Source of the DNA: Gluconobacter cadivus | GTDB lineage: Bacteria > Pseudomonadota > Alphaproteobacteria > Acetobacterales > Acetobacteraceae | Direction of reading: 5' to 3' | DNA length: 64,000 nucleotides | NCBI RefSeq assembly: GCF_015244745.1 | Contig: NZ_JABCQI010000003.1 | Span: 186,001 to 250,000 of the forward strand | In this document: positions 53,101-60,695 of the stretch, one piece after another | Layout of the letters: the number at the start of each line of letters is the position of its first letter | Numbering within the stretch: the first letter of the stretch is position 1 | Notes under the pieces: generated by a model | The model's database searches: none | Told to the model about the DNA's origin: nothing | The model's input: only the letters and a program-made list of their open reading frames with translations | Made by a program: the position numbers and the translations under genes

Positions 53101-53255
53101 TTTCGGGGGGATCGGGCGCGGAAGTCGAGCGACCTCTGGCGTCTGTCGTGATTGGAGGGCTGATGTCCTCCACGCTCCTGACGCTGTTTGTGCTGCCGAC
53201 GCTTTATGCGCGGTTCTTTGGCCGCGACGATCAGGACGCACCGGAGCAGAAGTGA
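50178..53255 (+). CDS. Heavy-metal-efflux (HME) RND transporter, CzcA-like
   Basis: A 1025-residue inner-membrane proton antiporter with the usual 12-helix, two-loop RND layout. In TM4 (about residues 390-407) the motif AIDFGMIVDSSLVVVEH keeps the Asp, Asp and Glu pattern of divalent-cation HME pumps (DFGxxVDGAxxxxEN in CzcA); the CusA copper/silver pattern is absent. Other marks are PVEPVPDISPKQVMVSVTAPGLATEEVEKLITFPVE and GEFVPQLEEGSL. The probable substrates are Co, Zn, Cd or Ni. It is about 20-40 residues shorter than typical CzcA. Confidence 0.93.
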   Translation: MLRFFQSNRFVLLGLLVALMIGGIMTVPGLPVEPVPDISPKQVMVSVTAPGLATEEVEKLITFPVEASLTGIPGVTDLRSVSRTGVSAVYLQFDDATDIDLDRARVSERLQAARDSITLPGVSVSMGPLATGMGEIMQLQIRGGGLSLMELNRLMTWTVVPQLRLVPGVVDVNVNGGSVETYQVAVDPARMRAFGVSIGDIVQAVDTNNASSGGGWIAHHAEQNVVVGRALVGSLADFGAIPVKFGTNGHVIRLRDMGVVSAGPRTRLGAVTRDGQGEAVIGVVMMQTGASSNATLDAIRHVLPTIRQSLPPGVTLEPFYSRADLTGQTIHTVKENLLIGAVLVLFVLVVVLGDWRAALVIVSVIPASLVAAMAGMRLFGVSANLLSLGAIDFGMIVDSSLVVVEHIMVERGENREGKPFAALTADAARAVVRPVSFAIFVIIMVYLPVLTLQGIEGKMFRPMAQTVIMALLASLVYCFVCVPVLAAMLMRKVQADRETVFVRTVRRYYEPALRWTEHHSGRLLIVTGVAFITAVLIGGRLGGEFVPQLEEGSLVVTSTRLPGASLETVLASVTAEEKILRSFPEVRTVVSSTGTAAIPTDPMGTNETDTFVFLRPHDEWKTASTQTELVTKINDALQKTLPDAAYSWSQPIQMRMDDLLAGVRTQLAISIYGDDLSELNRIAGQVVTTLQTVRGAADVALQGSGTVPFLHIDVNRDAAARLGVAVPDILAVVEAVGGHVGKPVTVQGAIIPTQVRLRADAVSSPDRIGHLQVRRADGKGWVLLSQVADIVLSDGVPRIDRDNIHRRVIVQANIRGRDVSSFVAAAQKAVVQTVKLPQGYRMVWAGQFRNLQSALHRLFIVVPIALALIFLLLVAALGSFGAASLVFANLPMAATGGIFMLALRGLPFSIAAGIGFIALFGVAILNGVVLVSQIRVFREQGLAAADAAFQAARSRLRPVLATASVASLGFFPMAFSGGSGAEVERPLASVVIGGLMSSTLLTLFVLPTLYARFFGRDDQDAPEQK

Positions 53256-53277
53256 ATCTGCCCCGTGCAGGGGGCTC

Positions 53278-55209
53278 TTACTGGAAGGGCAGATAGCGGA
53301 AGTCGAAGAAGATCTGGCTCATGCTGGTATGCGGATCGCCGCCGATGCCGGACCAGATCTGACGTCGGGAATAGGCAAGCTGTGTGCCCGCTTCGACAGT
53401 ACCGAACTTGCCTTTGAAGAAGCGCCACCAGCCGCCAATCGTGACTTCGGATACGCCGCGTGTGTTGGCGGTGCAGGACAGGGTGGAGAGTTCCTGAAGA
53501 CAACCAGCGTTGGAATAGGCGGGGTTGCCGTAGCCGTAAGACCCGCCGTTTTCGTTGAAATAGGAATGGCCGACGCGCTGAGTGCCGAAATAGCCGTACA
53601 CATCAATCCGCGGATTGGGATGCGCGATGATGCCCGCCTGCGCCTGAACGCCGAAGAGTGGATCAGGGCTGCCATTGGCCTTGAGCGTGGCATCGGGCAG
53701 AAGCACGGAGCCGTAGCGGTTGATGCCCCAGCCCGCGAGGCCAGCCATACGCAGTTCCAGTTTGCCGGGGATGAGGGGCAGGATCATGGAACCACCCGCT
53801 CCTCCGCCGACAGCGGTGTTGTTATGGCCGGTATGGCCCATGGTTACGCGGTCATGGGGGAAGTGCAGGATGCCTTCCATTTCGTAGTGACCCCAGACGG
53901 GGTCGTAAGCGACCTTACCAATGACATCCGGGGCGATTTCGTTGGAAAAATTGGTCGTATCATTGGTCAGTCCAACGCCGTTTTCGCCGATCGTGACGGT
54001 CGAGCCATTGGGCATCGCAACAGCGCCGTTCGTGTTTGAAAAACCGGTTGTATCATACAGCGTGGCGGGGTTTTCGATGGAAAGGCCGGTCCAGAGGCGG
54101 TGATGGAAGAAATCCTTCACGATGCGGACCTGCCATTGCCGGGACCATGTCTGGCCTGCGAGCATGGACGCCTCGATCGTTTCCGGAAGACTTTCCTGTC
54201 GCGCGACGATGCCTGCACGGCCCGGAGTCAGGAGGCTCCAGGCCTGACCGCCAAGGAAATGCCAGCCTTCCGTGTTGTCGTCATAGGCGAGATAGGCCTG
54301 ACGCAGACGGAAGGAGTAGCTGTTGCTTTCGTAAGGGTCAGTCGTGACCGCACCGGCTCCGAAATCGGATTCAAAGAAGCCGGAAATCGTTGATTCCGCA
54401 TCAATATTGCCGCGTGCCAGCAGGGACAGGCGGCTGTAACGCGCGCCGCCCGTGAAATTGTTGGTGTGATAGCGCGGCTCGTTCGGATACGGCATGTCCT
54501 GCCAGTAATTGAACGTGTCCGAAGCGATATGGCGGTTTTCGAGCACAGCGGCGGTATCGACGAAACCACCCAGCATGAGTGTGACGGGGCCAAGATGGAA
54601 AACCCCGTGATCGCCAATCGCACCCGCAGACTGTGCGCCAACGGTTTCACGCGGATGAGGGCCGACGCCGTTCTCTGCGAAATGAACCAGAACATCTTCG
54701 GCGCGATGCCCCACAACGGCAAGTTCAGATCCTTTGCCGGTGTCTATCAGGTCACGTCCGCTTGGCGAGAGGGACACCCTGTCGCGCCGCGCATGAGCGC
54801 CACGCACTGGCTCCGAACCGGAGGCTGCTGTCATTTCACGCTCGGCACCGGAGGTTTCGGATGCTTCAGTCGTTTTGTTGCCGTGATGATGGACGGATGC
54901 GGTGATGATGTGCCCGGAATGGTTTTCCTGTGTAGCGATCTGTTCGGCATGGGGGGCGGTGGTGCGGATCGGTGATGCGCCTGAGGCGTGGTGTCGGGCG
55001 ATTTCTGCTTTCAGGAGGGCCATGTCGTGATTGATGGCGCGCTGTTCTTCCTGCACATGGGCCTGAGCGGCCTGAAGGCGGCTCATTTCCTGTTCCATTT
55101 TCGAAACAATATCGTCGTCGGCGCGTGCCTGTGCGCTCAGTGCGAGTGCGCCCAGAGCCGTTCCAAGAAACAGGGATGTGCGTCCCGAATAACGCAGGGA
55201 CCGCAGCAT
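53278..55209 (-). CDS. Coiled-coil outer-membrane porin (DcaP-like) with His-rich segment
   Basis: A 643-residue protein. A signal peptide (LFLGTALGALALSAQARA) precedes a coiled coil (IVSKMEQEMSRLQAAQAHVQEEQRAINHDMALLKAEIA) and a linker; eleven histidines fall between residues 51 and 139, including HHH at 107-109. The rest is a porin-type barrel (FHLGPVTLMLGGFVDTAAVLENR, SRLSLLARGNIDAESTISGFFESDFG) ending in IFFDFRYLPFQ. This is the DcaP trimeric porin layout. ATG 55209 gives the signal peptide; the frame runs to GTG 55275. It converges with the RND pump gene. Confidence 0.85.
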   Translation of the reverse strand: MLRSLRYSGRTSLFLGTALGALALSAQARADDDIVSKMEQEMSRLQAAQAHVQEEQRAINHDMALLKAEIARHHASGASPIRTTAPHAEQIATQENHSGHIITASVHHHGNKTTEASETSGAEREMTAASGSEPVRGAHARRDRVSLSPSGRDLIDTGKGSELAVVGHRAEDVLVHFAENGVGPHPRETVGAQSAGAIGDHGVFHLGPVTLMLGGFVDTAAVLENRHIASDTFNYWQDMPYPNEPRYHTNNFTGGARYSRLSLLARGNIDAESTISGFFESDFGAGAVTTDPYESNSYSFRLRQAYLAYDDNTEGWHFLGGQAWSLLTPGRAGIVARQESLPETIEASMLAGQTWSRQWQVRIVKDFFHHRLWTGLSIENPATLYDTTGFSNTNGAVAMPNGSTVTIGENGVGLTNDTTNFSNEIAPDVIGKVAYDPVWGHYEMEGILHFPHDRVTMGHTGHNNTAVGGGAGGSMILPLIPGKLELRMAGLAGWGINRYGSVLLPDATLKANGSPDPLFGVQAQAGIIAHPNPRIDVYGYFGTQRVGHSYFNENGGSYGYGNPAYSNAGCLQELSTLSCTANTRGVSEVTIGGWWRFFKGKFGTVEAGTQLAYSRRQIWSGIGGDPHTSMSQIFFDFRYLPFQ

Positions 55210-55704
55210 GTGAAAGGTGAGCAGAATCAAGTAATCCCCCGTGTCAAAAGATGTCAGGAGCATGTGCATGAACACGGGCCTGATAGCTCTTAAAAATATT
55301 TTCAGAGGAATGGCAGAAGGCCGGAAACCGCAATGGATGGGCGAGAAAATGACAATATTCTCGGAGGGATCTGACCAACATAACGGAATCGTGAAGTCTT
55401 TTTTAAAGATAGGAATGTTGGTCTGAACTGAGGAAAGAAAAAATCAGGATAAATTTTGATAAAACTTGTCTGAAAATTTAAGGAGATAAGCTGATTAATA
55501 TTATTAATACATTATATTATTCGGAATTTATGTTTTATTTTCCGGAATTTGTTTTAGAATTTATTTTTTCCTGATTCCTGTTTGAGGAATTTGTTCCTGT
55601 AATAAAAAGTATCAACCTCCTGCATCTTCACCGTGACGTACGGGTCGGGCATGGTGGGAGCCTAGATGTAGGCGTGTATCCGCTCTTTTGGAAAATGGAA
55701 TGCG
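55210..55704. promoter_or_regulatory. AT-rich intergenic region with phased GGAATTT repeats
   Basis: About 490 bases between divergent genes; the part from about 55430 to 55610 is visibly much richer in A and T than its surroundings. GGAATTT occurs at 55524, 55545 and 55587, that is at 21- and 42-base steps, so all three fall on the same face of the helix. There is no ORF of note, no transposase remnant and no flanking repeats. It likely holds the promoters of the porin and the hydrolase genes. Confidence 0.5.
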
Positions 55705-56496
55705 ATGATGAAAGTTGCTCTGGGACAGTTTGCTGTTGCGCCGGACTGGGAAACCAACCAGCGGCAATGTCTGGATCTGATCGCGCAGGCAAAGGCGGGC
55801 GGCGCTGAACTGTTGCTCCTGCCCGAAGGTATTCTGGCGCAGGACATCAACAATCCGGAGCTTCTGCCTCAGACGGCACAGCCGCTGGATGGCCCGTTCA
55901 TGGAAGGACTGCGTGCCGCCAGCCAGGGCATTGCCGTGGCGGGATGTGTGAATGTGCCGGACGGGCACGGGCGGTTCTACAACACGCAGTTTGTCCTGCG
56001 CGACGGGGCGTTTATCGCGCAGTATCGCAAGCTGCATCTCTATGATGCGTTCAGCATGAAGGAATCCCAGCGGACATCGCCGGGGCTGGAGCTGCCGCCT
56101 GTCGTGCAGATCGGTGACATGAAGGTCGGTCTGATGACCTGCTATGATGTGCGCTTCCCGGAACTGGCGCGCCATCTCGCTCTGGCGGGGGCTGAGGCGA
56201 TATTGTTGCCTGCGGCATGGGTCAGAGGTCCGATGAAGGAACGGCACTGGGAAATCATGGCCGTGGCGCGGGCTCTGGAGAACACCTGTTATGTCGTGGC
56301 GGTCGGAGAATGTGGCGCGCGCAACTGCGGCGCCAGCATGGTGGTCGATCCGCTGGGCGTGATTACGCTCGCGTTGGGTGAAGCGCCCGCTCTGGGTTTT
56401 GCCACACTGGATCGTGAGCGGATCGCCCATGCGCGGCGCGTACTCCCTGTTTTGGAAAACCGCCGCTTCGCTGATCCGGTTCTGGCCGACCGGTAA
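55705..56496 (+). CDS. Nitrilase-superfamily carbon-nitrogen hydrolase
   Basis: A 263-residue amidase-type enzyme with the Glu-Lys-Cys triad: Glu41 in LLLPEG, Lys109 in YRKLHLYD, and Cys146 in MTCYDVRFPELAR. Length and motifs fit Nit/YbeM-like amidases. D-carbamoylases belong to the same superfamily but are longer (about 300). The gene converges with the hydantoinase-like gene, ending 35 bases from it, so hydrolysis of a linear amide or carbamoyl product is plausible. Two adjacent ATG codons (55705, 55708) are possible starts. Confidence 0.88.
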   Translation: MMKVALGQFAVAPDWETNQRQCLDLIAQAKAGGAELLLLPEGILAQDINNPELLPQTAQPLDGPFMEGLRAASQGIAVAGCVNVPDGHGRFYNTQFVLRDGAFIAQYRKLHLYDAFSMKESQRTSPGLELPPVVQIGDMKVGLMTCYDVRFPELARHLALAGAEAILLPAAWVRGPMKERHWEIMAVARALENTCYVVAVGECGARNCGASMVVDPLGVITLALGEAPALGFATLDRERIAHARRVLPVLENRRFADPVLADR

Positions 56497-56530
56497 GTCG
56501 GCCTTCACTCATGAGGCTGGGGCGGAAGCC

Positions 56531-57919
56531 TCAGTCCCGGCGTGACCTGAGGAAGCGTCCCGTGCCGGGCTGAGCGGTGACGGTGCCGTTGTCCATGGCC
56601 AGCACGCCTCTCTGGAACACCTTGACCGGCCATCCCTGAACCTGCCGTCCTTCATAGGGCGTGTAGTCGATATTGCTCTGAAACAGGGCGTTGGTGATCG
56701 TGACGGATTTGTTCGGGTCCCACAGGACAAGATCTGCGTCCGAACCCGGAGCAATCGTTCCTTTTTCGGGATAGAGACCATAGCGCTGGGCCGGGGTGGT
56801 GGCGGTCAGGCGCACGAAGTCCGTCAGGTCGATTTTTCCGCCGTTGATGGCGGCATCGTAGAAGACCGGAAGGCGTGTTCCGAGGCCCGGCATACCATTG
56901 GGAATCAGCGAGAAATCCGCATCCCGGCCGTGGCGCCCCTTACCGACGGCTCCATCGAACGTATAGCCGCAGTGATCCGAAGAAATGATGCTGATGACAC
57001 CGTTGCGAAGATACTGCCACATGCCGTCCTGAGCGGCTTTCGTGCGCAGAGGCGGGCTGCAGATATATTTCGTCCCGTCAAAACCGTCCCGCTTGAGGTC
57101 GTCTTCCGTCAGGGTCAGGTAATGCGGACAGGTTTCCGCCACGACCTTCACATCCCGGGACTGTGCGCGGGCGATCTCTTCGGCGACGTCGGGGCAGGAG
57201 ACGTGAAAGATCTGGATCTTCTGGTCAACCAGTTCGCTCATTGTCATGGCGCGATATGTGGCTTCACGTTCTACGGCAGGCGGGCGCGAGGTTGCGTGTC
57301 CGTGCGGCTCGGTGCGGCCCTCTGCAAGATGCTGCAGGATCAGGTGACGGATGGCGTCATAGTTCTCGCAGTGGACGGATACGATGATGTCGCTTTTGCG
57401 GGCCGCTTCCAGAACCTGAAGAAACTGGCCGTCCGTCAGATGGAAATCGTCATAGGTCATGAAGACCTTCAATCCTGCCGCGCCACGCTCGGCCACGACG
57501 GGAATGTCGTCGCGGATGGTCTGTTCGTCAGTGCGGGTGATGATCTGGTGGATGGCGAAATCAATGCGGGAATTGGCGCCTTTTTCGCGATAGGCGTCGA
57601 ACTGCTCCACAAGGCCCCGGCCGGGGACGTGGGACGCGAAGCAGACGACCGTTGTGGTGCCGCCCAGGAGTGCCGATCCGGTGGCGGAGACGAAATCGTC
57701 TTCATGGATCGTGCCGTCGGCTTCTTCCTGTTCGATATGACAATGACCGTCAATTCCGCCTGGCAATACGAGCAGGCCGGTGGCATCAATCGTCTCATGG
57801 CCTTTCAGGTCGAAACCGATATCGACGATCTTTGAGCCGTTTATTCCGATATCGGCAGTATATTTATCCGTGGCGGTCACGATCATGCCGTTGCGGATAA
57901 CGATGTCAAAAGTCGTCAT
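56531..57919 (-). CDS. Dihydropyrimidinase/hydantoinase-family cyclic amidase
   Basis: A 462-residue amidohydrolase. All binuclear-metal ligands are visible: His59 and His61 (GHCH), the carboxylated Lys151 (GLKVFMTYDD), His183 (VHCEN), His239 (FHVSC) and Asp315 (SSDHCG). It opens cyclic diamides such as dihydropyrimidines or hydantoins to N-carbamoyl acids. AGGAGA precedes the ATG. It is the last gene in the minus-strand run behind the GntR gene, 30 bases away. Substrate class (hydantoin versus dihydropyrimidine) is not decided by the sequence alone. Confidence 0.92.
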   Translation of the reverse strand: MTTFDIVIRNGMIVTATDKYTADIGINGSKIVDIGFDLKGHETIDATGLLVLPGGIDGHCHIEQEEADGTIHEDDFVSATGSALLGGTTTVVCFASHVPGRGLVEQFDAYREKGANSRIDFAIHQIITRTDEQTIRDDIPVVAERGAAGLKVFMTYDDFHLTDGQFLQVLEAARKSDIIVSVHCENYDAIRHLILQHLAEGRTEPHGHATSRPPAVEREATYRAMTMSELVDQKIQIFHVSCPDVAEEIARAQSRDVKVVAETCPHYLTLTEDDLKRDGFDGTKYICSPPLRTKAAQDGMWQYLRNGVISIISSDHCGYTFDGAVGKGRHGRDADFSLIPNGMPGLGTRLPVFYDAAINGGKIDLTDFVRLTATTPAQRYGLYPEKGTIAPGSDADLVLWDPNKSVTITNALFQSNIDYTPYEGRQVQGWPVKVFQRGVLAMDNGTVTAQPGTGRFLRSRRD

Positions 57920-57949
57920 GACGGTTTCTCCTGAAATGGGCAGGGGTGG

Positions 57950-58603
57950 TCAGCCGCCCCTGAGAATGTCCATGCAGTCTGTCGCGACATTGCGCAGATG
58001 CATGACCATGGCGTCGCGCGCGCCGGTGCTGTCGCCGTCGAGCAGCGCGTCCAGAATGGCCAGATGTTCGCGCGTGGATGCGGGAACACGTCCGAGCGGG
58101 TAGCTGACTTCACACAGGCGCGTCAGGGTCCGCAGTTCGTTGATGGAACGGAGCAGGACCGTGTTGCCCGAGACTTTGGGAAACATCAGATGGATGCGGT
58201 CGTCGAGTTGCCACTGCGCGGCGGTCTGTTCGGGTGTCTCGCCAAGTTCGATGACTTCGCGGCGGAGATTTTCCAGCACTTTGCGATCAAGCCTGTCGAA
58301 TGACAGGTTGATGGCCTCGCTTTCAAGGATCTCACGGATATGGATGCCCTGAAAGAATTCGGTAGCCGAGACGTTCCGCACTGCAAACGAGCGCGAGCCC
58401 TGCTTGACCAGAAGATCCTCGGCGGCGAGTCGCATCAGGGCCTCGCGAACGGGCGTGCGCGAGATTTCGAGATGATCCGCCAAGCGCCCCTCCACGACGG
58501 ACATTCCGCCGGGGAGTTCTTTTTCAAGGATCATGCGCCGGATCTGTGTATAGGCCAGTTCCGCGAGATTCAGCTCGCGTTCGGCCACCATATAATCGCC
58601 CAT
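57950..58603 (-). CDS. GntR-family (FCD/FadR-type) regulator
   Basis: A 217-residue protein. The winged helix is LAYTQIRRMILEKELPGGMSVVEGRLADHLEISRTPVREALMRLAAEDLLV. The C-terminal FCD helical domain (FFQGIHIREILESEAINLSF, DDRIHLMFPKVSGNTVLLRSINELRTLTRL, STREHLAILDALLDGD) has Asp and His positions expected to bind a metal and a carboxylate ligand. ATG 58603 overlaps the stop of the DapA-like gene by one base (TAATG), so the longer frame to 58657 is rejected. It probably controls the surrounding cluster. Confidence 0.93.
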   Translation of the reverse strand: MGDYMVAERELNLAELAYTQIRRMILEKELPGGMSVVEGRLADHLEISRTPVREALMRLAAEDLLVKQGSRSFAVRNVSATEFFQGIHIREILESEAINLSFDRLDRKVLENLRREVIELGETPEQTAAQWQLDDRIHLMFPKVSGNTVLLRSINELRTLTRLCEVSYPLGRVPASTREHLAILDALLDGDSTGARDAMVMHLRNVATDCMDILRGG

Positions 58604-59544
58604 TACGGTCCTTCCAGTGCCATTGCATCGTGCAAGGCTGCTGACAGCTCCTGCCATTCTTCGGGGGCGATGATATCAGAAGCCTTGCGGGTGCGGCAGG
58701 AGGGCCATTTGCCCTGCATGACCAGACAGGCCTTCAGACGCAGCGTAGCCCGGCCCGAGGGCGCACGACCGTAAATCAGGTTCGCCAGCGGCTGGATGGC
58801 GTCATGGACCCGGCGCGCAGCGGGCAGGTCGTCATTCTGCATCGCGCGCCACAATTTGGCGAGCGCCACGGGGAGGATGGCCGCGAGGCTGACGAGGCTG
58901 CCGGTCGTTCCAATGGCGAAGCAGGGCAGGAGGTGTTCGTCTCCCGACGCCATGACGTCTACATGCGGGGCCACGCGCGCGGCCAGCCTGCGGTGTTTGT
59001 CATAGGCGTTGGTTTCCCAGCTTCCTTCCTTGATGGCGACGATGCCGGGGAGCCTGAGCAGGCTTTCCAGAATGGGAAGGGAATAGGCCATGCCGCCGCT
59101 GCCGACGGAAGATTGATACAGCATGATCGGGGCATCGACGGCCTCGCAGATCGCGGCGTGATGGGCGATGATGGCGTCGTGATCCTGTGAGACTGCCCAT
59201 GAAAACGGCGGGAACACGAGCAGCGCGTCCGCTCCGGCCGCGATGGCATCACGGGCATGAAGACAGGCTTCGTCGAGGTCTTCGGACAGGATGCCCGAGA
59301 CGATGATGCGGTCTTTGCCGATGGTGTTGGCGGCCAGTTCCACGACGCGGCGCTTTTCCTCGCGGGTCAGGAGATGGTTCTCGCCCGCATGACCGTTGCA
59401 CAGGATGCCCACGATGCCGTCGGCACGGGTGCAGTCCGACAGATGCTGTATGAAGCGTGCCTCATCCAGCGTTCCGTCTTCCAGAAAGGGCACCAGTGTT
59501 GCGGCATATACGCCCCGGAATGGCGTGAGGGAGGCGGGGATCAT
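58603..59544 (-). CDS. DapA-family (DHDPS/NAL) lyase or deaminase
   Basis: A 313-residue class I aldolase-type TIM barrel. The Schiff-base lysine is Lys172 (VAIKEGSW) and the catalytic tyrosine Tyr143 in LYQSSVG; the GILCNGHAGENHLLT loop replaces the GTTGE motif of true DHDPS. The YQ variant next to a three-subunit FAD dehydrogenase resembles 1-pyrroline-4-hydroxy-2-carboxylate deaminase of hydroxyproline catabolism. ATG 59544 overlaps the upstream stop (ATGA). It may act on the imino or keto acid made by the dehydrogenase. Confidence 0.88.
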   Translation of the reverse strand: MIPASLTPFRGVYAATLVPFLEDGTLDEARFIQHLSDCTRADGIVGILCNGHAGENHLLTREEKRRVVELAANTIGKDRIIVSGILSEDLDEACLHARDAIAAGADALLVFPPFSWAVSQDHDAIIAHHAAICEAVDAPIMLYQSSVGSGGMAYSLPILESLLRLPGIVAIKEGSWETNAYDKHRRLAARVAPHVDVMASGDEHLLPCFAIGTTGSLVSLAAILPVALAKLWRAMQNDDLPAARRVHDAIQPLANLIYGRAPSGRATLRLKACLVMQGKWPSCRTRKASDIIAPEEWQELSAALHDAMALEGP

Positions 59545-60695
59545 GGGTGTGTTCCAGTGGCGGGAAGGGAGGAGAAGCGGGTGGGGTCGAACGCGCCCAG
59601 ATCCGGGTCGCCGCCCAGAATGCGCTCGGCAAGCAGGCGGCCCATATATGGCCCGCTCGTAAATCCGGAATGGACACATCCGACAACGAAAGCATCGTCA
59701 TCCGGTGTCAGCGCACCGATCAGGGGCATGGCATCTGGTGTTTCGGATTCGAGACCGAGCCAGACGCGCAGGATCTGCGCTTCGTTGAGGCGTGGGACGA
59801 CATGCTGGGCCAGACGGACATTGCCGCGCAGGTTTTCGGGAATGACGCGGGTGCCGCCCTGATGGATGTTGCCCTCGCCCTGCCAGCCGCCACCGATCAG
59901 CACGCTGCCATTGGCAAACTGCTTGAGGGACAGAAGGCCATTGGCAATGCTCAGCACGCTCCTCATGACGGGCGGCAGCGTTTCCGTGACGACAAGTTGG
60001 TTGATGAGGCAGCGGATTGGAATGTCATATCCGAGCCAGCCCAGCATCTTTTCCAGCCAGGCTCCGGTGCTGAGCACGATCCTGCGGCCCCGTACGGGGT
60101 GCGCGCGGCCGGTCATCTGAACGTCGTAGCCTCCGCCCGTAACGGGGCAGATGCCCTCAACCGGACTGTTCTCGATGATCGTGACCCCGGCCTGCCTGAG
60201 GGCGCGGGCATAGGCCCCGCCGACGCGATAGGTCGGGATATGGCCGTCCAGCGCGCAGTAGGCGGCGGCGCGGAGGGTCGGGTTTACGCCGGGTTCGATC
60301 CTGATGGCCTCTTGGGCTGACAGGACTTCAATCGGCGCACCCATCTCCTGCCGGACATGCGCGCGCTGGCGCAGAAGCTCCTCTTCGGCTTCGGTAAACG
60401 CCATGGACAGGCCGGGTGTGGCGAGGGCGCCGACGTCTTCTCCGAGCCACTCAGCGCTGTCGAGCCACATCTCGCGGCCACGGATGGCGTGGGGAATGAG
60501 CTGGGCTCGGGTCATGTGCAGGGTCAGGGTGCCAGCATTGACACCGGATGCCGCCCGGAACATGTCCTCCCGGTCGATCAGGGCGACCTTCTGGCCAGCG
60601 CGGGCAAGAAAAAGCGCAGTTGTGGCGCCCATGACGCCCGCCCCCACGACGACCGTATCAAAGACATCCGGTCTGCTGTGCAGCGCCTGAGTCAT
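59541..60695 (-). CDS. FAD-dependent amino/imino-acid dehydrogenase, beta-type subunit
   Basis: A 384-residue DAO-family flavoprotein: the Rossmann FAD motif DTVVVGAGVMGATTALFLARAG, then IDREDMFRAASGVNAG, a GHIPTYRVGGAYARALRQAG substrate-domain segment, and VVGCVHSGFTSGPYMGRLLAE at the C-terminus. Together with the next two genes it matches the three-subunit D-hydroxyproline / HcnABC-type dehydrogenases. It overlaps both neighbours by four bases, showing one operon. It oxidises a C-N bond of a D-amino or cyclic imino acid; the exact substrate is open. Confidence 0.9.
   Translation of the reverse strand: MTQALHSRPDVFDTVVVGAGVMGATTALFLARAGQKVALIDREDMFRAASGVNAGTLTLHMTRAQLIPHAIRGREMWLDSAEWLGEDVGALATPGLSMAFTEAEEELLRQRAHVRQEMGAPIEVLSAQEAIRIEPGVNPTLRAAAYCALDGHIPTYRVGGAYARALRQAGVTIIENSPVEGICPVTGGGYDVQMTGRAHPVRGRRIVLSTGAWLEKMLGWLGYDIPIRCLINQLVVTETLPPVMRSVLSIANGLLSLKQFANGSVLIGGGWQGEGNIHQGGTRVIPENLRGNVRLAQHVVPRLNEAQILRVWLGLESETPDAMPLIGALTPDDDAFVVGCVHSGFTSGPYMGRLLAERILGGDPDLGAFDPTRFSSLPATGTHP

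Noticed and set aside
55210-55704. A mobile element remnant in the AT-rich gap.
   Set aside because: No transposase fragment, terminal inverted repeats or target duplications were found; only short phased repeats.
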